Assembly (NCBI RefSeq): GCF_014204945.1
Contig: NZ_JACHMN010000001.1
Location: forward strand, 558,001 to 622,000
Reading direction: 5' to 3'
From: Allocatelliglobosispora scoriae
GTDB lineage: Bacteria; Actinomycetota; Actinomycetes; Mycobacteriales; Micromonosporaceae
DNA: 64,000 nt
Of this stretch, positions 26,051-32,926 are shown piece after piece. The notes under the pieces were generated by a model. The model saw nothing but the letters and a program-made list of their open reading frames with translations. It ran no database searches and was not told the DNA's origin. Positions within the stretch are counted from its first letter, which is position 1, and each line of letters starts with the position of its first letter. The position numbers and the translations under genes are program-made.

Positions 26051-26212
26051 ACGGCCAGCCTAGGCGAGCGCGTAGGGTCCGGCGAGCGGGTTCCGGACGC
26101 AGCCGTCGCCGACGCCGTTACCCAACCGTGACCTCAGATCCGCATTCGACCGACTGAACCGCGCGTGTGTGGGGAAACGCAGCGACAGCCGCCACCACCC
26201 GGAGGAGTCACG

Positions 26213-26830
26213 ATGTCCCGAACCGCCAAGATGATCGCCGCGGGAGCCGCGGTGGCGGCACTCGCAGCCTGCGCCGACGGCCAGGGAACGCCTGCGGCCC
26301 CGAGCACCCCGTCGGCCGTCCCCTCGCCGACCGCGAGCCCGACTCCCACTCCCCCGCCGTCGCCGGTGCCGTCCCCGACGGTGGTCTCGGACGTGTCGAA
26401 GCTGGTCCGCGCGGGTGTCGACCTCCGGGTGGGAGTGCTCATCGACGTCGCCGACGACGGCGTGGACCGCTTCCTGGAGGTCGGAACGGGCGGGGTGGTC
26501 GACTTCACCGGCACCTCCCGGACCGATTCGACGATGATGTCGCTGCACGCGGCGCCGGTCGCCGGACAGAACCTCGTCGTCATCAAGCCGCCGTTCTGGA
26601 ACGAGGAGGTCGGCCCCGGCTACTGCGTCGCGGACACCACCGGCGCCGCGCTGCGGCTGGACCCGTGCCGGCCCGGCGACCGGGAGCAGACGTGGCGGGT
26701 CGTCCTGGCGGGCGACTCCGGCCAGTTCGAGCTGGAGGGCGCACACGGCATCATCCACGTCGAGAACGGCCTGATCACCACGGCCGACCGCGGCCGCACG
26801 GGGCTGCAGACCATCCGCTACGCGCAGTGA
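26213..26830 (+). CDS. Lipoprotein with duplicated sigma-linked domain
   Basis: The 205-residue product has a lipoprotein signal peptide ending in the lipobox ALAAC-A, then a long Pro/Ser/Thr linker and a C-terminal domain from about residue 60 (VVSDVSKLVRAGVDLRVGVL ... LQTIRYAQ). That domain is about 75% identical to the one in the protein at 27396-28130, so the two arose by duplication. GGAGGAG precedes ATG 26213. Its gene directly precedes the ECF sigma gene. The function is unknown, but it is expected on the outer face of the membrane. Confidence 0.75.
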   Translation: MSRTAKMIAAGAAVAALAACADGQGTPAAPSTPSAVPSPTASPTPTPPPSPVPSPTVVSDVSKLVRAGVDLRVGVLIDVADDGVDRFLEVGTGGVVDFTGTSRTDSTMMSLHAAPVAGQNLVVIKPPFWNEEVGPGYCVADTTGAALRLDPCRPGDREQTWRVVLAGDSGQFELEGAHGIIHVENGLITTADRGRTGLQTIRYAQ

Positions 26831-26890
26831 CCCGCCGGGCCGGTGAACCAGCGGCCCAGCGGTACCGCACTACCACTGGAGCTCACTGCC

Positions 26891-27403
26891 ATGCGTGACG
26901 ACGAGGACTTCGACGCCTTCTACGCGGCGACATCGCGCCGGGTGCTCGCCCACGTCTCCATCATGGTGGGCCGCCAGGCCGAGGCCGAGGACGCCGTCGC
27001 GGAGGCCTACCTCAGGGCGTGGAACCGGTGGCACCGGATCCGGCACTACGACAACCCCGAGGCGTGGGTACGCCAGGTGGCCTACCGCCTCGCCGTCAGC
27101 ACCTGGCGCAAGGCGGTGAACCGCCTCTACGCCCATCGCCGCGACCATGCCGACCAGCACATCGACGGGCTCAGCCCGGATCATGTGGTGATCGTCGAGG
27201 CGCTCCGCCGGATCCCCGCCGAACAGCGCAGGGTCATCGTCCTGCATCATCTCGTCGACCTCACCGTGGCCGAGATCCATCGCGAGACCGGCATCCCGAT
27301 CGGGACCGTCACCACCTGGCTGAGCCGCGGCCGCCGCGCCATGGCCGATTATCTGACCGACAGCGACAACCAAGCGACGGGGCGGAGGAACCGCGATGTC
27401 TGA
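26891..27403 (+). CDS. ECF RNA polymerase sigma factor (SigE-like family)
   Basis: The 170-residue sigma factor shows region 2 (FDAFYAATSRRVLAHVSIMV; AYLRAWNRWHRIRHYDNPEA) and region 4 (LRRIPAEQRRVIVLHHLVDL; IPIGTVTTWLSRGRRAM), as in the actinobacterial SigE-like TIGR02983 group. TGGAG stands 10 nt before ATG 26891. The next gene overlaps its end by 8 bp, so the downstream membrane protein is translationally coupled. Both flanking genes encode copies of one extracytoplasmic domain. Confidence 0.87.
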   Translation: MRDDEDFDAFYAATSRRVLAHVSIMVGRQAEAEDAVAEAYLRAWNRWHRIRHYDNPEAWVRQVAYRLAVSTWRKAVNRLYAHRRDHADQHIDGLSPDHVVIVEALRRIPAEQRRVIVLHHLVDLTVAEIHRETGIPIGTVTTWLSRGRRAMADYLTDSDNQATGRRNRDV

Positions 27404-28130
27404 CGACCGCATCAGGGAAGGCCTGCGGGCCTACGCCGACCAGGTTCAACGCGGAGCCGCACCGGCCCCGGCGCGCGAGGTCCGCCACCGCGCCGCCCGA
27501 CGCCGGCAGCGCCGGGCCGCGGGCGCCGCGTTCGCCGCCGTCCTCCTGGCCGCGATCGGCGCGAGTACGGTGCTCGGCCGGTGGCGGGCCGAGACGCCGG
27601 GAGCACCAGCACCCGCGAGCTCGGGCGCCGCGCCCAGCAGCACGCCGCCCTCGCGGTCGGCCTCCCCGCTGCCGTCGCCGACGGTCGTCGCCGACGTGTC
27701 GAAGCTGGCCCAGATCAGCATCGACCTGCGAGCCGACGTGCTCATCGACGTCGCCGACGACGGCGTGGACCGGTTCCTGGAGGTCGGTGCCAACGGGGTG
27801 GTGGACTTCACCGGCACCGCCAAGGGCGAGTCCACGATGATGGCGCTCTACCCGGCCCCGGTCGCCGGGCAGAACCTCGTCGTCATCAAGCCGCGCTTCT
27901 GGAACCAGGAGGCCGGTCCCGGTCACTGCGTCGCGGACACCGCCGGCGCGGCGCTCACGCTGGCGGTGTGCGTCCCGGGCGATCCGGCGCAGACCTGGCG
28001 GGTCGTGCCCGCCGGCGACTCCGGCCAGTTCGAGCTGGCAGGCCGGTACGGCATCCTCCAGGTCCTCGACGGGCTGATCACCACCGGCGACGGCGGGCGT
28101 ACCGGCCTGCAGACCCTGCCCTTCAGCTGA
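27396..28130 (+). CDS. Membrane-anchored sigma-linked protein, paralogue of the lipoprotein at 26213
   Basis: The 244-residue protein has a basic cytosolic N-terminus of about 45 residues, one membrane helix (AAFAAVLLAAIGASTVL), a Pro/Ser linker and the same C-terminal domain as the upstream lipoprotein (VVADVSKLAQISIDLRADVL ... LQTLPFS). The short cytosolic part and translational coupling to the sigma gene suggest an anti-sigma role, with the domain as outside sensor. The basic N-terminus has no zinc anti-sigma motif. Confidence 0.75.
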   Translation: MSDDRIREGLRAYADQVQRGAAPAPAREVRHRAARRRQRRAAGAAFAAVLLAAIGASTVLGRWRAETPGAPAPASSGAAPSSTPPSRSASPLPSPTVVADVSKLAQISIDLRADVLIDVADDGVDRFLEVGANGVVDFTGTAKGESTMMALYPAPVAGQNLVVIKPRFWNQEAGPGHCVADTAGAALTLAVCVPGDPAQTWRVVPAGDSGQFELAGRYGILQVLDGLITTGDGGRTGLQTLPFS

Positions 28131-28234
28131 CCGGGCGGCGCCGCCGCCACACCAGGCCGCCGACGAGCACCAGCAGCGCGGGCGCCGAAGTGGCACACCT
28201 GATGAAGTGGCACACGCGGCCGGGGAGATTGCGC

Positions 28235-28265
28235 TTGACTCTCACGTAGCGGAAGGCGGCAACCT
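28235..28265 (+). promoter_or_regulatory. MerR-type promoter with 19-bp spacer
   Basis: TTGACT (28235-28240) and CAACCT (28260-28265) are separated by 19 bp, the over-long spacing that MerR-family activators untwist. A degenerate inverted repeat (TCTCACGTAGCGGAAGG) fills the spacer. The next gene encodes a MerR activator, so autoregulation is likely. Confidence 0.6.
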
Positions 28266-28290
28266 GGGGTGCGAAGGGAGGCGAGAGCCC

Positions 28291-29049
28291 ATGAGCTACA
28301 GCATCGGCCGCGTCGCCGAGGTGGCCCACGTGACCGTACGCACACTGCACCACTACGACGAGATCGGCCTGCTCAGCCCGAGCGGGCGGACCGCGGCAGG
28401 CTACCGGCGCTACTCCGACGGCGATCTGCAGCGGCTGCAGCAGATCCTGCTCTACCGGGAGCTGGGGTTCTCCCTCGAGGAGATCGCGAAGATCCTGGAC
28501 GACCCGGACCTGGACCTCCAGGCACACCTGCGCCGCCAGCACGAGCTGCTGTCGGAGCGGGCGGACCGGATCCAGTCCATGATCGCGGCAGTCGAGTTCG
28601 CATTGGAGGCGAGCAGAGTGGGGATCCAACTGACCCCGGAAGAGCGGTTCGAGGTCTTCGGCGACGTCGACCCCGACCAGTACGCCGACGAGGCCCGCGA
28701 GCGCTGGGGCGACACCGATGCCTACCAGCAGTCGCAGCGCCGGGTCGCGACATACACCAAGGAGGACTGGCAGCGTATCCAGGGCGAGGCGGCGAAGCTC
28801 CTCGACGACTTCGCCGCCGCCATGCGGGCCGGGCTCGCGCCGGACTCCCCCGAGGCGATGGCCCTCGCGGAGGAGCACCGGCGGCAGATCTCGGCGTCGT
28901 ACTACGACTGCAGTTACGAGATCCAGACCGGCCTGGCGGAGATGTACCTCGCCGACGAGCGCTTCACGGCCCACTACGAGCAGCACACGGTGGGAATGGC
29001 GCGCTACGTCCACGACGCCATCCTCGCCAACGCCATCGACAAGGCCTAA
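28291..29049 (+). CDS. MerR family activator with TipAS drug-binding domain (TipA-like)
   Basis: The 252-residue regulator has an N-terminal MerR winged helix (YSIGRVAEVAHVTVRTLHHY; GYRRYSDGDLQRLQQILLYR), a dimerisation helix and a C-terminal TipAS domain (residues about 120-250; YADEARERWGDTDAY, HRRQISASYYDCSYEIQTGL). In TipA that domain traps thiopeptides and other cyclic peptides covalently through a cysteine, and a cysteine is present in YYDCSYE. A likely multidrug-responsive autoregulated activator. GGGAGGCGAG precedes ATG 28291. Confidence 0.9.
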   Translation: MSYSIGRVAEVAHVTVRTLHHYDEIGLLSPSGRTAAGYRRYSDGDLQRLQQILLYRELGFSLEEIAKILDDPDLDLQAHLRRQHELLSERADRIQSMIAAVEFALEASRVGIQLTPEERFEVFGDVDPDQYADEARERWGDTDAYQQSQRRVATYTKEDWQRIQGEAAKLLDDFAAAMRAGLAPDSPEAMALAEEHRRQISASYYDCSYEIQTGLAEMYLADERFTAHYEQHTVGMARYVHDAILANAIDKA

Positions 29050-29120
29050 TGCATATTCCGGGGGCGGTCCGACCGCCCCCGGACCTATCCTGACCGGACA
29101 CAACGGACAGGGAGACAGGC

Positions 29121-30722
29121 ATGGCCGGCGGCGGGACACAGGACTGGGCGGCCCGCGCAGCGGACCAGGTGCTCGCGGCGGCGATCCCGGGCAAGCAGCT
29201 CACGGTCGCCTCCGGCATCAGCCCGAGCGGCCCGATCCACCTGGGCAACCTGCGCGAGGTGATGGTGCCGCACGCCGTCGCCGAGGAGCTGCGCAGCCGC
29301 GGCCACGACTGCCGCCACCTGCTCTCCTGGGACGACTACGACCGCCTCCGCAAGGTCCCGGCCGGGCTGCCCGCGGGCTTCGCCGAGTACATCGGCCGCC
29401 CCCTCACCGCCGTCCCGGACCCGTGCGGCGAGCACGCCAGCTGGGCCGAGCACTTCCAGACCCCGTTCCGGGCCGCGCTCGCCGACCTCGGCGTCGCGGT
29501 CACCGAGACGAGCCAATCCATCCGGTACGCCGAGGGCGCCTACGCCGGGCCGACGCTGCTCGCGATGCGCCGCCGTGCCGAGATCGACGCGATCCTCGCC
29601 CGCTACCGCACCCTGCACCGCACCGGCGAACCCGACGAGGACTACTACCCGTTCAAGCCCTACTGCCCCGCCTGCGGGCGCGACACCACGTCGGTCACCG
29701 CGTTCGACGACGAATCGACGCACCTCGCCTTCGACTGCGCCTGCGGCCACACCGGTGCCGGGCTGCTCGCCGAGGTGGCGGGCAAGCTGGTGTGGAAGGT
29801 CGACTGGCCGATGCGCTGGGCGTACGAGGGGGTCGACTTCGAGGCCGCCGGTGCCGACCACTCCTCCCCGGGGTCCAGCTTCACCGTCGGGTCGCAGGTC
29901 GTCGCCGAGGTCTTCGGCGGGCGGCCGCCGGCATACCTGGCCTACTCGTTCGTCGGGACCAGCGGCTCGGCGAAGATGAGCGGCTCGGCGGGTGGCGCGC
30001 CGACCCCGGCGGACGCCCTGGAGATCATGGAGCCGCAGCTGCTGCGCTGGCTCTACGGCAGGCGCCGGCCGAACCAGGCGATCACGGTGGCGTTCGACGC
30101 CGAGATCGGGCGCCTCTACGACGAGTGGGACGCCCTGACCCGCCGGGTGCGGGCCGGGTCCGCCGACGAGGTGGAGCTGGCGGCGTACACCCGGGCGAGC
30201 GCGACCTCCGCGCGGACGCTGCCCACCACACCGGTGACCGTGCCGTTCCGCACCCTCGCCTCCATCGTGGACGTGACCACCGGCGACCCGGCGCAGCTCC
30301 GCCGGGTCCTCGCCGACCTCGCACCGGGCGACCTGGCGGACTTCCGGCCGCGCCTGGACCGGGCGGCGGCCTGGGTGACGACGCAGGTCCCGGCGGCCGA
30401 GCGCACCCGCGTGCGCGGCGGGCCCGACACGGAGCTGCTGGCGTCGCTCGGCGACGCGGACCGGCACGCGCTGAAACTGCTCGCCGACGGCCTGGCCGCG
30501 AGCTGGTCGCTCGACGGGCTCACCGCGCTCGTCTACGGCGTGCCGAAGCTCCAGCTCGGGCTGCCCCTGGACACCGCGCCGACGCCGGAGCTCAAGGCCG
30601 CCCAGCGGGCCTTCTTCGTGCTCGTCTACCGGCTGCTCGTCGGCCGAGACACCGGCCCCCGCCTGCCCACGCTCCTGCTCGCCGTCGGCGCCGACCGGGT
30701 CCGCACCCTCCTGTCGTCCTGA
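29121..30722 (+). CDS. lysS: Class I lysyl-tRNA synthetase
   Basis: The 533-residue enzyme has class I signatures: ASGISPSGPIHLGNLREV (HIGH variant HLGN) and SGSAKMSGS (KMSKS variant). A zinc-type insert has CPACG and CACGH, and the whole matches archaeal-type LysRS1 rather than class II LysS. It charges tRNA-Lys with lysine. In bacteria this form is patchy and in actinomycetes often accompanies a class II enzyme, sometimes as an inhibitor-resistant spare. GGGAGACAGGC precedes ATG 29121. Whether it is essential here cannot be told. Confidence 0.92.
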   Translation: MAGGGTQDWAARAADQVLAAAIPGKQLTVASGISPSGPIHLGNLREVMVPHAVAEELRSRGHDCRHLLSWDDYDRLRKVPAGLPAGFAEYIGRPLTAVPDPCGEHASWAEHFQTPFRAALADLGVAVTETSQSIRYAEGAYAGPTLLAMRRRAEIDAILARYRTLHRTGEPDEDYYPFKPYCPACGRDTTSVTAFDDESTHLAFDCACGHTGAGLLAEVAGKLVWKVDWPMRWAYEGVDFEAAGADHSSPGSSFTVGSQVVAEVFGGRPPAYLAYSFVGTSGSAKMSGSAGGAPTPADALEIMEPQLLRWLYGRRRPNQAITVAFDAEIGRLYDEWDALTRRVRAGSADEVELAAYTRASATSARTLPTTPVTVPFRTLASIVDVTTGDPAQLRRVLADLAPGDLADFRPRLDRAAAWVTTQVPAAERTRVRGGPDTELLASLGDADRHALKLLADGLAASWSLDGLTALVYGVPKLQLGLPLDTAPTPELKAAQRAFFVLVYRLLVGRDTGPRLPTLLLAVGADRVRTLLSS

Positions 30723-30736
30723 CCGCCCGCTGCGCC

Positions 30737-30777
30737 GGTGCTGGGGACCAACTCGTGAAGAGTTGGTCCCCAGCACC
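30737..30777. terminator. Palindromic terminator, copy 2 of the CTCTTCAAGAG family
   Basis: Perfect 18-bp arms (30737-30754 and 30760-30777) around GTGAA follow the lysyl-tRNA synthetase stop and lie before the convergent lectin gene, so the hairpin can serve both strands. The inner arm reads GGGACCAACTC. Confidence 0.75.
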
Positions 30778-30814
30778 CCGCCGGGAAGGAGACCGACCGG
30801 CGCGGAAGGGGAAC

Positions 30815-31297
30815 TCAGGAGAACTCGAAATACCACTGCTGGTTGGTGCCGCCGGCGCAGTCCCAGAGCTGCACCTTGGTGCCGCCGGAGCCGATGGTGG
30901 CGAGGTCGGCGTCGAGGCACCGGCCGCTGGACTGGCTGACGATGGTGCTGCCGTTCCAGGTCCACTTCTGGCTGAGCGAGCCGCTGCAGGCGACGAGCGG
31001 CACGCCCGTTCCGTTGGTGCCCGCGCCGGCGTCGAGGCAGCCCGCCGGCGATTGCCCGCGGATCGTGCCGAGGCGGGTGAGTGTCCAGTTCTGGTAGGTG
31101 CTGGTGCTGCACGTCCAGAGCTGCGAGAAGGCCGGCACGCCCGAGTCGAGGCAGCGCGGGCTGGCTCCGTTGTAGACGTGGCCGTGCGGCGGGACGGGGA
31201 TCTCCGGCGGCACCGCCTGTGCCGGTGCGGCTGACAGGGAAAGCGTCGCGACGATCGCCAGGGCGACGGTCGCCACGACTGATCTGACTTTGCTCAC
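30815..31297 (-). CDS. Secreted ricin B-type (RICIN) lectin
   Basis: The 160-residue product has a Sec signal peptide (cleaved near AQA-VPPE) and one beta-trefoil of three repeats, each with a QxW-type end: SQLWTCSTSTYQNWT, VACSGSLSQKWTW, QLWDCAGGTNQQWYF. Each repeat has a CLD segment. No catalytic domain is attached, so it is a free carbohydrate-binding protein, perhaps for galactose- or xylose-containing glycans. The gene lies downstream of the small peptide gene on the same strand but has its own promoter region. Confidence 0.88.
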   Translation of the reverse strand: MSKVRSVVATVALAIVATLSLSAAPAQAVPPEIPVPPHGHVYNGASPRCLDSGVPAFSQLWTCSTSTYQNWTLTRLGTIRGQSPAGCLDAGAGTNGTGVPLVACSGSLSQKWTWNGSTIVSQSSGRCLDADLATIGSGGTKVQLWDCAGGTNQQWYFEFS

Positions 31298-31337
31298 TAT
31301 TCCTCCTAGTGCCTGTGACTCCCCAAATCATCAAGTG

Positions 31338-31367
31338 TTGACCAATGCTTGTCAATAAATTTGACAA
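31338..31367. promoter_or_regulatory. Overlapping inverted repeats in the lectin promoter region
   Basis: TTGTCAA-TAAAT-TTGACAA (31349-31367) is a perfect 7-bp inverted repeat and overlaps TTGAC-N8-GTCAA (31338-31355). On the minus strand a TTGACA with GATGAT 17 bp later forms a promoter pointing into the lectin gene, so the repeats cover its -35 region and are candidate operators. Confidence 0.45.
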
Positions 31368-31376
31368 AGATCAAAA

Positions 31377-31409
31377 AGAAACGCACCGGCGTCGAGCCGG
31401 TGCGTTTCT
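31377..31409 (-). terminator. Intrinsic terminator of the small secreted peptide gene
   Basis: Perfect 14-bp arms (31377-31390 and 31396-31409) around GTCGA. On the minus strand the stem is followed by TTTTTGATC, a proper T-tract, 15 bp after the peptide stop. It shows that the preceding short gene is a discrete transcription unit. Confidence 0.75.
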
Positions 31410-31424
31410 GTCGTCAGTGGATCG

Positions 31425-31550
31425 TCAGCGGCCGTCACAGCAGGGCGGAAAACCGTTTCCACCAGGAGATGCCTGGGCCGCCGCCGGGGCGGCCACCGAC
31501 AGCGCGACCACCGCGAGCGCGATCATGGCCAGTTTGCTCAGCACCCTCAT
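31425..31550 (-). CDS. Small secreted peptide (41 residues), candidate signalling peptide
   Basis: A short gene encodes MRVLSKLAMIALAVVALSVA followed by APAAAQA and a 14-residue tail, SPGGNGFPPCCDGR. The first 27 residues form a Sec signal peptide with an AQA cleavage site; the released tail has adjacent cysteines, glycines and prolines. AAGGAG precedes ATG 31550 and a terminator follows. The gene is divergent, 55 bp apart, from an HTH-TPR regulator. The layout resembles peptide/receptor pairs of RRNPP-type quorum sensing. The role is inferred from context only; a secreted inhibitor or plain remnant is the alternative. Confidence 0.7.
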   Translation of the reverse strand: MRVLSKLAMIALAVVALSVAAPAAAQASPGGNGFPPCCDGR

Positions 31551-31551
31551 A

Positions 31552-31601
31552 TCAGCTCCTTGGAAGGTTGGTAAGCTTTGCTTGAGTAAATAAGGAGCTG
31601 A
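31552..31601. promoter_or_regulatory. Symmetric divergent control region of peptide and regulator genes
   Basis: TCAGCTCCTT (31552-31561) and AAGGAGCTGA (31592-31601) are exact complements, so both divergent genes use the same AAGGAGCTGA Shine-Dalgarno block. Between them lies A+T-rich DNA with the small palindrome AAGC-TTT-GCTT. Both promoters must fit within these 50 bp. Confidence 0.55.
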
Positions 31602-31605
31602 CACG

Positions 31606-32919
31606 ATGAGTCAAGTCAGTCAACCGGGTGTAAACGAGTTCGCCCGTCGGCTGCGCGCCCTTCGAACCGCCCGCGGCATCACCCAGCGCGATCTCGCCGG
31701 AGACGACCTCTCGGTCAGCTACGTGTCGCTGCTGGAGTCCGGGCGCCGCAACCCGACCGCCGATGTGGTGAGGCTGCTCGCCACCCGGCTGGGGTGCCAG
31801 CCCGACGAGCTGCTCGGCACCATCGACGGCGGCGACACCCGCCCGCCGGAGCTCAGCGTCCGATTCGGAGAGCTGGCCCTCGAGGCGGGCCGGGGCGACG
31901 CGGCCCGCACCCACTTCGAGACCGCTCTCGCCATCGCGCACCTGAGCCCGATCCTGCGTACCGCCGCCACGATCGGCCTGGCCCGCGCGCTCGAAGCCGA
32001 CGGACGCCTCGAGGAGGCCGCCAAGGCATACGAGGCGCTCGTCCAGGAGGCCGTGCGCACCACCGGCCTCACCGCCTCGCTGGGCATCATGGTCAGCTGG
32101 TGCCGCTGCCTGCGGGAGCTCGGCGAGCTCGAGCGCGTGGTGGAGATCGGCTCGGGCACGATGCAGCAGCTCGACCGGCTCAACGCCTGGGAGTCCGAGG
32201 CGGCGATCCAGCTCCTGGTCACCATCGCCTCGGCGCACGTGGAGCTCGGCGACTACTCGCAGGCCGAGCGGCTGCTGCAGGAGGGGCTGCAGCGCGCCGA
32301 GCGGATGCGGTCGCCCCGGGCCCGCGCCTCCGTCCTGTGGAACGCCAGCGAGGTCGCCAGCGAGCGCGGAAAGCACTGGCAGGCGCTGGAGCTGGCCGAG
32401 GAGGCCCTGTCCTACTTCCGCCACGGCAGCGATCAGCGCAGCGCGCTGCGGCTGCTCGCCGCCTACGGCTACCTGCTCCTGCACCAGGACCCGCCCCGCC
32501 CCGCCGAGGCACGCGAGGCGCTCGAGGAAGCCCTGTCGGGCCTGACGATCGGCTTCGACCGCGGCTATGTGCTGACCGAGCTCTCGCGCGCGCACCTGCT
32601 GGAGGGCGACCTCGACCTCGCCGCCGACACGGCCCGGGAATCGCTGCGGGAGCTCGGTGCGGAGCCCGCGCTGGAGCGCGCCCGGGCACAGACCGCGCTC
32701 GGTGCCGCCCTCGCGGCGAAGGGCGACAGGAAGTCCGCCAAAGTCATCTTCGCCGAAGCCGCCGACGCCCTGACCGGGCTCAAGGCCACCCGCCAGGCGG
32801 CACGGGTCTGGGCCGAGCTCGGCGACCTGCTCGCGGAGTTCGGCGACCACAGGGGCGCGGTCACCGCACTGCGCCAGGCCACCGCCGCGCTCCACATCGG
32901 CCCCAAGCCCAAGCCCTGA
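31606..32919 (+). CDS. HTH-XRE regulator with TPR repeats (RRNPP-like)
   Basis: The 437-residue protein starts with an XRE helix-turn-helix (residues about 11-66: FARRLRALRTARGITQRDLA ... SYVSLLESGRRNPTADVVRL). About 350 residues of helical hairpins follow, with TPR spacing (ELALEAGRGDAARTHFETAL; AHVELGDYSQAERLLQEGLQ; AHLLEGDLDLAADTARESL; GDHRGAVTALRQA). HTH plus TPR is the architecture of cytosolic peptide receptors such as PlcR, NprR and PrgX. Divergent to the small secreted peptide gene, it is the natural receptor candidate. AAGGAG supports ATG 31606. Confidence 0.85.
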   Translation: MSQVSQPGVNEFARRLRALRTARGITQRDLAGDDLSVSYVSLLESGRRNPTADVVRLLATRLGCQPDELLGTIDGGDTRPPELSVRFGELALEAGRGDAARTHFETALAIAHLSPILRTAATIGLARALEADGRLEEAAKAYEALVQEAVRTTGLTASLGIMVSWCRCLRELGELERVVEIGSGTMQQLDRLNAWESEAAIQLLVTIASAHVELGDYSQAERLLQEGLQRAERMRSPRARASVLWNASEVASERGKHWQALELAEEALSYFRHGSDQRSALRLLAAYGYLLLHQDPPRPAEAREALEEALSGLTIGFDRGYVLTELSRAHLLEGDLDLAADTARESLRELGAEPALERARAQTALGAALAAKGDRKSAKVIFAEAADALTGLKATRQAARVWAELGDLLAEFGDHRGAVTALRQATAALHIGPKPKP

Positions 32920-32926
32920 CCGCGGG

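Noticed and set aside
29085-31367. 760-codon minus-strand frame over lysyl-tRNA synthetase
   Set aside because: Antisense shadow of an unmistakable class I LysRS; it also runs through the lectin gene and a terminator.
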